DNA from: Ignavibacteria bacterium
GTDB taxonomy: Bacteria > Bacteroidota > Ignavibacteria > Tepidaquicellales > Tepidaquicellaceae
Direction: 5' to 3'
DNA length: 64,000 nucleotides
Assembly (NCBI GenBank): GCA_016709315.1
Contig: JADJMZ010000001.1
Location: 1,116,001-1,180,000 of the forward strand
Positions 1 to 7,555 of this stretch are shown here, piece by piece. Under the pieces are notes generated by a model. The model did not search any database. It was not told the DNA's origin and was given only the letters and a program-made list of their open reading frames with translations. The translations under genes and the position numbers were made by a program. Positions within the stretch are counted from its first letter, which is position 1. Each line of letters opens with the position of its first letter.

Positions 1-920
1 CCGAAAACACTTATGATAAGATTCTTTCCGGCGTTTTTTGTAAACGGTCGTCGTGTCATAGTAACAGCCATTATAACTGCGCCGATAGAAGGCGCTGCTC
101 TCAGTATTCCAAGACCTTCCGGACCTGCGAAAAGAATTTCACCTGCAAATATAGGAAGCAAAGCAACTGCTCCGCCGAACAGCACCGCAAACAGATCCAG
201 AGATATCGCGCCGAGAACGATCTTCCTTTCAAAAACAAATTTAAGTCCGGCTGTTAGTTTTTCTTTTAAACTCTGAATGCCGATTATCACGGGTACAGGT
301 TTATTTTTTATAGGAAGGATCATAAAAACAGAAATGATCCAGAAAATAACAATTGTAATGAATGTATTTGTAGCGCCGATGAATCCGTAAAGCAGACCTC
401 CTATTGCGGGACCTGTAACTGCTCCTGTCTGCCAGGTTGTAGTGTTCCAGGTAATCGCATTGGGAAGAATTTCTTTTGGAACAAGCTGTGAAACGAACGC
501 AAAGAATGAAGGTGCGGAAAATCCTCTGCCGATACCGCTAAGAAAAATTACAGAATAGATCAGAATTAATTTATTTGTGCTGAGAGAATGAATTAGGTCA
601 GATGTAATAAGCAAAAGCATCAGAGAGCAGAAACTCATCAGCAATACCGAATAAAGAACTATCTTCTTTCTGTCGCTGATATCGGTAATATGCCCTGCAA
701 ACAGCAGAACAGAAATAGAAGGAATTGCTTCAGCAAGTCCTATTAGTCCGAGTGAAAAAGGATCTTTTGTGATTTCATAAATCTGCCATCCGACTATAAC
801 CGCCTGCATCTGTGAAGCTATTGTTATGCACAGTCTCGCAATAGTGAAATTTCTGAATTCCCAGAAGCGAAGAGCTGCATAAGGATCCGGTTTTTCTATT
901 GATTCAGAAGTGTTATCCAA
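1..920 (-). CDS. MFS transporter, 3' end cut by the window edge
   Basis: Major facilitator superfamily carrier, in style closest to the EntS/DHA3 exporter branch. About 306 codons are visible; the 3' end lies beyond base 1. A short soluble N-terminus leads into the first helix, and the MFS loop 2-3 signature is readable at about residues 76-86 (GHITDISDRKK, with the D-R-x-x of motif A), followed by alternating hydrophobic segments. No ATG precedes the conserved part: the frame opens after a stop at 960-962, and TTG at 918-920 is the most plausible start, with no Shine-Dalgarno sequence. Substrate cannot be read from the sequence. The gene stands alone, divergent from ppdK across a long AT-rich gap. 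Family assignment is solid; the start and transport direction are inference. Confidence 0.8.
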   Translation of the reverse strand, partial: MDNTSESIEKPDPYAALRFWEFRNFTIARLCITIASQMQAVIVGWQIYEITKDPFSLGLIGLAEAIPSISVLLFAGHITDISDRKKIVLYSVLLMSFCSLMLLLITSDLIHSLSTNKLILIYSVIFLSGIGRGFSAPSFFAFVSQLVPKEILPNAITWNTTTWQTGAVTGPAIGGLLYGFIGATNTFITIVIFWIISVFMILPIKNKPVPVIIGIQSLKEKLTAGLKFVFERKIVLGAISLDLFAVLFGGAVALLPIFAGEILFAGPEGLGILRAAPSIGAVIMAVTMTRRPFTKNAGKNLIISVF

Positions 921-1569
921 ATAAAAAATTTTATCTGCAATCTGCTTTATTAAGAAGGATTATTCAAGTTTGTATTTTGTGGATACTGTGTAGTTTTTAC
1001 AGGCATATTCCGGAAAAATTATTTCATAAAAATTTTTTTATAATTTTTATTACTATCTATGATCTCCATTAATAAAAAATTTACCTGTATGACCTAATGT
1101 CCAAGCAGTAAAACGGAAGTTTTGTGACAAACTTATTCTATAGGATTCCAATTCCTATAAAATTGAGTACGTATGACCTCCCCCTACCCGCCTTCAGCGG
1201 GCTTCCCCCTCCTTGCGAAGGAGGGGGATTAAGGGGGTGGTCGTTATGTTTTGAGAAAAACTCTTGAAAGGAGAAAATCAAATGTCCGGATAAGGTAATC
1301 AAATTAACTTAGTACTTAATTAGTAAGTATTAATTTAACTCTAAATAATTTATTTTGTATTAAATAAAAAAATCATAATTACAATAACTGCTTTTAATTA
1401 AGACAGAAAACAATTAACAGAGAAATTTGTCTTTATGAAAATGAATTAAATGAGATAATGATTCTTTAAATTCCAATGACTTTCACTACTTCCATTATTA
1501 AATCATCACAGAAAACTTCACTATCAAAGAATACCAATTCAATTATTTATAAAATTATCAAACTTTATC
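921..1569. other. Intergenic region between divergent MFS gene and ppdK
   Basis: A 649-bp AT-rich spacer. It holds one GC-rich palindromic repeat (1175-1242, listed separately). The stretch after about 1300 is very AT-rich and is the likely ppdK promoter region, but I could not find a convincing TTTG/TAnnTTTG pair for ppdK. I see no coding sequence and no tRNA. Confidence 0.6.
1175..1242. repeat. GC-rich palindromic dispersed repeat, copy 1
   Basis: A GC-rich island in AT-rich DNA. The outer arms are an imperfect inverted pair, GACCTCCCCCT at the left and AGGGGGTGGTC at the right. Inside are two smaller hairpins: CCCGCC-TTCA-GCGGGC, and CCCCCTCCTT-GCG-AAGGAGGGGG. A shorter relative lies at 57580-57627 with the same outer arms and the same CTCCTT-AAGGAG inner hairpin but without the first one. 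It is a short dispersed repeat of the REP/MITE kind; mobility is not shown. Confidence 0.75.
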
Positions 1570-4293
1570 ATGGCAACTAAATACGTTTACTACTTTGGCA
1601 AAGGAAAAGCCGAAGGCAAGGCGGATATGAAATCACTTCTAGGAGGCAAGGGAGCGAATCTCGCAGAAATGACAAACATTAAACTTCCCGTACCTCCAGG
1701 ATTTACAATTACAACGGAAGTATGCAACGCATATTACGCTAATAAGAAAAAATTTCCAAAAGAACTTAAGAAACAGCTCGAAGATGCACTAAAGAAAGTG
1801 GAAAAAGATATGGGCTGCAAATTCGGTGATCCTCTGAACCCGCTGCTACTGAGCGTTCGCTCCGGCGCAAGAGCCTCAATGCCAGGCATGATGGATACTG
1901 TACTTAATCTCGGACTGAATGACACGACAGTTAAAGGTCTTATTGCTAAAACAGGAAATGAAAGATTCGTGTATGATTCCTACAGAAGATTCGTACAGAT
2001 GTACGGAGATGTTGTAATGGATCTCAAGCCCAAGGACAAACATCAGATAGATCCTTTTGAAGAGATCATTGAAGCAAAAAAGAAGAAAAGAAAAATTGAA
2101 AGCGATATTGATTTCAGTGCGCAGGATTTGAAAGAACTTGCAGAGGAATTCAAACTGGAAATTAAGAAAGAGACAGGCATGAATTTTCCTGATGATCCGA
2201 TGGAGCAGCTATGGGGATCAGTCGGAGCCGTCTTCAGATCATGGATGAATGACAGGGCGATAGTATACAGAAAGCTGAATAACATTCCGGTGGAATGGGG
2301 AACAGCCGTAAATGTTCAGTCAATGGTTTTTGGAAATCTCGGTGATACTTCCGGAACGGGAGTTGCTTTCACAAGAAATCCTTCCAACGGTGAAAACGAA
2401 TTCTACGGTGAATATCTTATGAACGCGCAGGGAGAAGATGTCGTTGCCGGAACAAGAACTCCGCTTCCTATGTCCGAATTAAAGAAAGCGAAACCGAAAA
2501 TTTACAAACAGCTTGAGCAGGTAAGAAAAAATCTTGAGAAGCATTATCACGATATGATGGATATTGAATTCACTATGCAGGATGAAGTTTTGTATATGCT
2601 TCAGTGCAGGGCAGGGAAGAGAACAGGTTATGCTTCCGTAAGAATTGCCGTTGATATGGTAAAGGAAAAACTCATCAGTGAGAAAGAAGCTGTGCTGAGA
2701 GTTGATCCCGAACAACTGAATCAGCTTCTCAGACCTATATTCAGCTTAACTGAAAAGCAGGAAGCTGTAAGAAGCGGCAAGCTGCTTGCTACAGGACTTA
2801 ATGCCGGACCGGGCGCTGCCTGCGGAAAAGTTTATTTTAATTCATTCGATGCAGTTAACGCTCACGCAAGGGGAGAGACTGTTATACTTGTGAGAATTGA
2901 AACTTCTCCGGAAGACATAAGGGGAATGAGCGCATCCGAAGGAATACTTACTTCACGCGGAGGTATGACGTCACACGCCGCTCTTGTTGCGAGACAAATG
3001 GGAAAAGTCTGTGTCGCAGGATGCGGACAGCTTGACATTGACTATCTGCTTAAAACGATCAAAGTAAAAGGCAAACCGCACATTATAAAAGAAGGAGATT
3101 TTTTATCAATTGACGGATCAACAGGTGAAGTAATTGTAGGAAAGCTTCAGGCGAAACCATCGGAAATACTTCAGGTGCTTGTTGACAAAACGCTTAAACC
3201 GGAAAAATCAAAATCTTATAGTTATTATTCGACATTCATGAAATGGGTGGATAAATACAGAAGACTTAAGATCAGAACAAATGCAGATCAGCCCGATCAA
3301 TGTGAAAATGCAATTGCTTTCGGAGCTGAAGGAATAGGACTTTGCAGGACTGAACACATGTTTTTCGGAGGCGACAGAATAAATGCAGTAAGAGAAATGA
3401 TACTTGCATACAGCACCGAAGGAAGGAAAAAAGCTCTTGCAAAAATATTGCCTTATCAGAGAAAAGATTTTACGGAAATTTTCAGAGTAATGAAAGGTCT
3501 CCCTGTTACTATCAGGACGCTTGATCCGCCTTTGCATGAATTTCTTCCGCATACTGAAAATGAGATCACGAAACTTGCCGAGCTTATCGGAACAAATGTA
3601 GATGAAATAAAATATAAGCTGAATGCCCTGCATGAATTCAATCCGATGCTCGGTCACAGAGGATGCAGACTCGGAATATCTTTTCCGGAAATAACAGAGA
3701 TGCAGTCAAGAGCGATTTTCGAAGCTGCTGCTGCCGTTATAAAGGAAGGAAAGAAAGTTTATCCTGAAATTATGATACCGCTTATCGGAAATGAAAAAGA
3801 ATTCATAGAGCAGGAAACAATTATAAGAAGAACAGCTGAAGAAGTAATGAAAGAAAAAAAGATCAGATTCAAATACAAAGTAGGAACTATGATCGAGATA
3901 CCAAGAGCAGCGATCGTTGCTGATAAGATAGCAAAGTATGCAGAGTTCTTTTCATTCGGAACAAATGACCTCACACAGATGACATTCGGAATTTCAAGAG
4001 ATGATGCAGCTTCATTTATGCCTGACTACAGGGAAAAGGAATTATTGAACAGGGATCCTTTCGAATCCATAGATACAGAAGGTGTGGGAATGCTTATGGA
4101 ATGGGCTGTCAGAAAAGGCAGAGAAACAAGACCTGACATAAAACTCGGTATTTGCGGCGAGCACGGCGGCGAACCGGATTCCATAACTTTCTGTGATCAG
4201 CTCGGTCTTGAATATGTAAGCTGTTCGCCTTTCAGAGTTCCTGTTGCGAGACTTGCAGCTGCCAGAGCAAGTTTGAACAAAGCTAAGAAATAG
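1570..4293 (+). CDS. ppdK: Pyruvate, phosphate dikinase
   Basis: Reversibly converts pyruvate, ATP and phosphate to PEP, AMP and pyrophosphate in the cytoplasm; in anaerobes it often works in glycolysis or gluconeogenesis in place of pyruvate kinase. The 907 residues are close to the usual 870-890. The nucleotide-binding domain starts with GGKGANLAEM (residues 25-34). The swivelling phospho-histidine domain has GGMTSHAALVARQMGK with the phosphorylated His at 469. The C-terminal PEP-binding barrel carries GLCRTEHMFF and GICGEHGGEP with the catalytic Cys at 862. All key residues are present. Translation starts at ATG in an A/T-rich leader without Shine-Dalgarno. It is monocistronic, and the regulatory protein gene (PPDK kinase/phosphatase) is not nearby. 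Confidence 0.97.
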   Translation: MATKYVYYFGKGKAEGKADMKSLLGGKGANLAEMTNIKLPVPPGFTITTEVCNAYYANKKKFPKELKKQLEDALKKVEKDMGCKFGDPLNPLLLSVRSGARASMPGMMDTVLNLGLNDTTVKGLIAKTGNERFVYDSYRRFVQMYGDVVMDLKPKDKHQIDPFEEIIEAKKKKRKIESDIDFSAQDLKELAEEFKLEIKKETGMNFPDDPMEQLWGSVGAVFRSWMNDRAIVYRKLNNIPVEWGTAVNVQSMVFGNLGDTSGTGVAFTRNPSNGENEFYGEYLMNAQGEDVVAGTRTPLPMSELKKAKPKIYKQLEQVRKNLEKHYHDMMDIEFTMQDEVLYMLQCRAGKRTGYASVRIAVDMVKEKLISEKEAVLRVDPEQLNQLLRPIFSLTEKQEAVRSGKLLATGLNAGPGAACGKVYFNSFDAVNAHARGETVILVRIETSPEDIRGMSASEGILTSRGGMTSHAALVARQMGKVCVAGCGQLDIDYLLKTIKVKGKPHIIKEGDFLSIDGSTGEVIVGKLQAKPSEILQVLVDKTLKPEKSKSYSYYSTFMKWVDKYRRLKIRTNADQPDQCENAIAFGAEGIGLCRTEHMFFGGDRINAVREMILAYSTEGRKKALAKILPYQRKDFTEIFRVMKGLPVTIRTLDPPLHEFLPHTENEITKLAELIGTNVDEIKYKLNALHEFNPMLGHRGCRLGISFPEITEMQSRAIFEAAAAVIKEGKKVYPEIMIPLIGNEKEFIEQETIIRRTAEEVMKEKKIRFKYKVGTMIEIPRAAIVADKIAKYAEFFSFGTNDLTQMTFGISRDDAASFMPDYREKELLNRDPFESIDTEGVGMLMEWAVRKGRETRPDIKLGICGEHGGEPDSITFCDQLGLEYVSCSPFRVPVARLAAARASLNKAKK

Positions 4294-4400
4294 TAATTAT
4301 GTTTTTTAATTAATTACCGAAGTTTCGCATTATGTCTCTGAAATAAATTTATTTGAATCGTTTGGATAAATACAAAAAATGATACAGGATTTCCTCATGT

Positions 4401-4431
4401 AGTAGAGACGCCCAAATTGGGCGTCTCTACT
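4401..4431. repeat. Near-perfect palindrome (GTAGAGACGCCC type)
   Basis: Thirty-one bases with fifteen complementary pairs around a single central base; each arm reads AGTAGAGACGCCCAA. There is no T-tract after it on either strand, so it is not a standard intrinsic terminator, although it sits between ppdK and the next co-oriented gene and could slow polymerase or protect the ppdK mRNA 3' end. Palindromes of this GTAGAGACGC kind are known as dispersed repeats in several unrelated bacterial genomes. Only one copy is in this window. Confidence 0.7.
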
Positions 4432-4496
4432 GCTTTATCAGGTGTATTAAAAGAAATTATTCAGAAAATTAAATTCAGGTTTAAGAAGAAAATCAA

Positions 4497-5567
4497 ATGA
4501 CACTCTTAACTGTTTCAGATTTCGAAAAACTCGCCAAAGAAAAACTTACCCAAGCCGCTTATGATTATTATTCCAGCGGAGCTAATGAAGAAATTACTTT
4601 AAGAGAAAATTGCGATGCTTATAAAAGAATTTTTTTGAAATACAGAGTGCTCTCAGATGTTAGCAAAAGACAACTTTCAACTGAAGTACTTAGTCAGAAG
4701 ATCTCAATGCCTTTAATGATCGCGCCAACTGCTTTTCATAAAATGGCAAATGAATTTGGGGAAGTTGCAGTTGCAAAAGCTGCAACAAAAGCCGGTACAA
4801 TAATGATACTGAGTACTCTTTCAAATTCATCAGTCGAAGAAGTTACAGCGGCGTCTGAAGGAAATATCTGGTTTCAGCTTTACGTTTTCAAAGACAGAGA
4901 AGTCACAATAAATCTTATAAAAAGAGTTGAGAATGCCGGCTGCAAAGCATTAGTTCTAACAGTAGACGCACCTTTACTGGGATTACGTGAAAGAGATGTC
5001 AGAAATAAATTTACACTGCCTGAAGGATTTACAGTAAAAAATTTAGAGCCGTATTACAAAGAAAAACTTTCTGTAAAAACCGATTCCGGAATAGCCGGAT
5101 ATTTTTCTGAGAATCTGGATCCTTCGCTTAACTGGAAAGATATCGAATGGCTGAAGTCAAATACAAATTTACCAATTGTAATAAAAGGAATTGGCTGCAA
5201 AGAAGACGCTTTGCTGGCTGTACAATACGGAGCTGATGCAATTGTAGTCTCTAATCACGGAGGAAGACAACTTGATACATGCCGTGCGACTATAGATGTA
5301 CTGCCTGAAGTTGCAGATGCTGTAAGTGGTAAAATTGAAATTCTTCTTGACGGAGGAATCAGAAGAGGCACGGATATTTTAAAAGCTCTTGCTTTCGGCG
5401 CAAAAGCCGTTCTTACCGGGAGACCTGTCCTGTGGGGACTTGCCGCTGACGGTGAAAAAGGTGTAAGCTCAGTGCTGGATATTTTCAGAAATGAATTTGA
5501 TCTCGCAATGACACTGTGCGGATGTGATTCTGTAAATAAGATCAGTAAAGATATGATTGCAAAGTAA
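4497..5567 (+). CDS. FMN-dependent alpha-hydroxy-acid dehydrogenase/oxidase (lactate/glycolate type)
   Basis: Member of the (S)-2-hydroxy-acid oxidase family (LldD, glycolate oxidase, lactate oxidase), which oxidises L-lactate or similar acids to 2-oxo acids with FMN in a TIM barrel. The 356 residues match the family. Visible signatures are YDYYSSGANEEIT near the N-terminus, the catalytic SNHGGRQLD with its base His at 254, and the FMN-phosphate loop DGGIRRGTD followed by LTGRPVLWGLA. I cannot decide between dehydrogenase and O2-using oxidase or fix the substrate; an L-2-hydroxyglutarate oxidase elsewhere in the window belongs to another family. ATG follows a weak purine-rich stretch (AAGAAGAAAA). 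It is convergent with queG. Confidence 0.88.
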   Translation: MTLLTVSDFEKLAKEKLTQAAYDYYSSGANEEITLRENCDAYKRIFLKYRVLSDVSKRQLSTEVLSQKISMPLMIAPTAFHKMANEFGEVAVAKAATKAGTIMILSTLSNSSVEEVTAASEGNIWFQLYVFKDREVTINLIKRVENAGCKALVLTVDAPLLGLRERDVRNKFTLPEGFTVKNLEPYYKEKLSVKTDSGIAGYFSENLDPSLNWKDIEWLKSNTNLPIVIKGIGCKEDALLAVQYGADAIVVSNHGGRQLDTCRATIDVLPEVADAVSGKIEILLDGGIRRGTDILKALAFGAKAVLTGRPVLWGLAADGEKGVSSVLDIFRNEFDLAMTLCGCDSVNKISKDMIAK

Positions 5568-5652
5568 AAACTCCCCGCAAAATTATTGACTCTGAGTTTG
5601 TTTTCTGAAATGAATATGATTTGGAATTCAGAAAAAACAAATTGAGAATAAT

Positions 5653-6582
5653 TCACAAATCTTTTTTAGCTTTTATAAGATTTCTTTTCCATCCGTTATA
5701 TTTTGTCCTTCTGACAGGAGTTCCTTCAAAGATTTTATTGAATTCATCTTCTGAAAGATTCAGAAGCTCATCATAAGTTTTATTTTTTATTTGTGATTTT
5801 GGAAGGAAGTTAATGTCAGTTGTAAATTTATTTTTCCCGTTGAACGGACAAACATCCTGACAGATATCGCAACCGAATATCCATCCGTTAAGATTTATCT
5901 CATCAGGAATGTCATTTCTGTTTTCAATTGTCTGATATGATATGCAAAGATTTGCATCAAGCTTATATTCTTCATACAAAGCTCCCGTCGGACAGGCATT
6001 AATGCAGAGATTGCAGCTTTTGCAAAGGTCTTCAACCGGTGTGCCGTAATCGAGCTCTGCATTGATAAGTATCTCCGCAAGGAAAAAGAAACTTCCAGTA
6101 TCAGGATCAATCACATTTGTATTTTTTCCCATCCAGCCGATGCCCGATCTTACAGCCCAGGCTTTGTCCATTACCGGACCGTCATCAACATAAGCTCTTG
6201 TTTTAATTTCCGGCGAAAGTGAATTTATGACGTTACACAGATTTTTCAGTTTCTTCTTAATTATTTTATGATAGTCACGCTCTCCCCAGGCATAACGGGA
6301 AATTTTAGGAATGTTTCTGTTCTCAGAATGCGCTACGGGAGTGTCGTATAAATAAGAGAGTGAAATTACTGATCTGATGTCTTCCATTATTTCCGAAGGA
6401 TCAGTTCTCTTTTCAAAATTATTTGCCATCCATTGCATGTCAGCATTTCGCTTTTCATCAAGCCACTCTCTGAGATACAACGCTTCGGAATAAGTTTTTT
6501 CCGCTCTGGTGAAACCAACTTTGAAAAATCCTGCTTCAATGCATTTGCTTTTTATTATTTCACCAAGGCGGGTTTTATTCAT
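5653..6582 (-). CDS. queG: Epoxyqueuosine reductase QueG
   Basis: Cobalamin and [4Fe-4S] enzyme that reduces epoxyqueuosine to queuosine in tRNA, the last step of Q-base biosynthesis. The 309 residues are within the range of short QueG proteins. The catalytic acid sits in YVDDGPVMDKAWA (residues 131-143). The two ferredoxin-type clusters are CKSCNLCINACP (Cys 187, 190, 193, 197) and CDICQDVCPFN (Cys 238, 241, 245), with Cys 213 completing the set. The ATG shares one base with the stop of the upstream Rieske gene (TGATG), so the two are very probably translationally coupled. Function is firmly supported by motifs. Confidence 0.94.
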   Translation of the reverse strand: MNKTRLGEIIKSKCIEAGFFKVGFTRAEKTYSEALYLREWLDEKRNADMQWMANNFEKRTDPSEIMEDIRSVISLSYLYDTPVAHSENRNIPKISRYAWGERDYHKIIKKKLKNLCNVINSLSPEIKTRAYVDDGPVMDKAWAVRSGIGWMGKNTNVIDPDTGSFFFLAEILINAELDYGTPVEDLCKSCNLCINACPTGALYEEYKLDANLCISYQTIENRNDIPDEINLNGWIFGCDICQDVCPFNGKNKFTTDINFLPKSQIKNKTYDELLNLSEDEFNKIFEGTPVRRTKYNGWKRNLIKAKKDL

Positions 6583-6926
6583 CAGAATTTAAAATCAAAT
6601 CTTTTTTCCGAGGGCTTCTTTACATATACAATTTCATTCTCGATCTTTACTACAAAAGTACGCAGCCTGCATCCTTCCTTTGTCGGCTGCTCCCCTGTCT
6701 CCAGGTGAAACTGAAACCCGTGAACGGGACATGCAATATACATATTCTCAATATAGCCGTCATACATCTGCGCAGTATGATTATGCGGGCAGATATTATC
6801 AATTGCATAGATATTGCCGTCTGCTTTGAACAGCGCTATTTCATTTTCGTCATCCAATTGAAATCTCCTGCCCTTGCGGCTGTATACTTCAGAGACCTTG
6901 CATACTTTTACAAATTCATTTTTCAT
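6582..6926 (-). CDS. Rieske-type [2Fe-2S] ferredoxin (NirD/BphF-like)
   Basis: Small soluble Rieske protein of 114 residues that would carry one [2Fe-2S] cluster as an electron donor. The two ligand pairs are readable: C-P-H at Cys46/His48 and C-P-V-H at Cys66/His69, the spacing of ferredoxin-type Rieske proteins. There is no signal peptide or membrane anchor, so it acts in the cytoplasm. It is the first gene of a two-gene unit with queG, overlapping it by one base. QueG needs low-potential electrons from an undefined donor, so this protein is a reasonable candidate; that is inference from position only. Confidence 0.88.
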   Translation of the reverse strand: MKNEFVKVCKVSEVYSRKGRRFQLDDENEIALFKADGNIYAIDNICPHNHTAQMYDGYIENMYIACPVHGFQFHLETGEQPTKEGCRLRTFVVKIENEIVYVKKPSEKRFDFKF

Positions 6927-7249
6927 ATTTATAAAATAAAAAACTTAATGCCAATATTAACTGATAATTTAAGGCATGTTAATTTTCAGAAGTGTTTTTT
7001 TTTAAATAAATTTTAAAAAAATCATACGTCTAAACATGCTAAAAATATAAACTGTGTGAAACTTTACGATTACGGTAGATCATCTGGAATTTTCATTTCC
7101 TGCTTCGCAAGCGAATATTTGGATTGGGAAGTAAATATTAATCCGCAACATTATTGCAATGTTTTTAATGTATAAACAAAAAACTTCTTACCAAAATTAA
7201 TGATAAGAAGTTTCTTAAATATTAACTGAATGTTTACAGATACATAATT
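6927..7249. other. Intergenic region upstream of the Rieske-queG unit
   Basis: A 323-bp AT-rich spacer between two minus-strand units. It holds the terminator of the pnp-STAS operon at 7181-7213 and a small hairpin (GCTTCGCAAGC) near 7107-7117. The promoter for the Rieske-queG unit must lie in its left part, but I saw no clear Bacteroidota-type box. There is no open frame I would call a gene. Confidence 0.55.
7181..7213 (-). terminator. Intrinsic terminator of the ribF-rpsO-pnp-STAS operon
   Basis: A perfect ten-base inverted repeat (AAACTTCTTA / TAAGAAGTTT) with a 13-base loop. On the minus strand the hairpin runs directly into a T-rich tail (TTTTTTGTTTATA). It lies 37 bases downstream of the STAS gene stop. 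Confidence 0.8.
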
Positions 7250-7555
7250 TTACTTTATTTCAAAGACCCTGTCTAATCTCGCTATCTTCATCAGATCTCT
7301 TACGTTCGCATTTACATTCTTAATTATGAGCTTTTTGTTCTTCTCCCTTTCGAGTCTTTCTGAAAAAAGAAGCACTGACAATCCCGAACTGTCGCATTTG
7401 GTCACATCGCCGAGGTCTATGATGAACTGATTTTCAGTTTCCTTCTGAAGAAAAACCAGTTCTGCTTTCAAAGCTGCGGCTATGTTGTGATCAAGAGACT
7501 TTGTCTCAAGCTTGAATATGGTCTTGTCTGTCTGTTTATCAATTTCAAATTTCAT
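7250..7555 (-). CDS. STAS-domain anti-sigma factor antagonist
   Basis: A 101-residue stand-alone STAS domain of the SpoIIAA/RsbV kind, a cytoplasmic anti-anti-sigma factor that is switched by serine phosphorylation from a partner kinase. The phosphorylation loop reads KCDSSGLS with candidate serines 56 and 57, preceded by the usual strand IIDLGDVT. Its start shares one base with the pnp stop (TAATG), so its output is tied to pnp translation. No cognate RsbW-type kinase or PP2C phosphatase is in the window. The role in partner switching is inferred from the family. Confidence 0.85.
   Translation of the reverse strand: MKFEIDKQTDKTIFKLETKSLDHNIAAALKAELVFLQKETENQFIIDLGDVTKCDSSGLSVLLFSERLEREKNKKLIIKNVNANVRDLMKIARLDRVFEIK

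Noticed and set aside
13..276. Plus-strand frame of 87 codons at the window start
   Set aside because: It lies opposite the MFS transporter, which shows family motifs; it is a shadow frame.
1128..1135. TAnnTTTG match on the minus strand as promoter for the MFS gene
   Set aside because: It is about 200 bases from the start and has no -33 partner; chance occurrence is likely.
3208..3657. 149-codon minus-strand frame inside ppdK
   Set aside because: Antisense to the well-conserved PEP-binding domain; no start signal or family motif.
6433..7016. Two plus-strand frames opposite queG and the Rieske gene
   Set aside because: Antisense to genes with clear cofactor motifs; composition is that of shadow frames.
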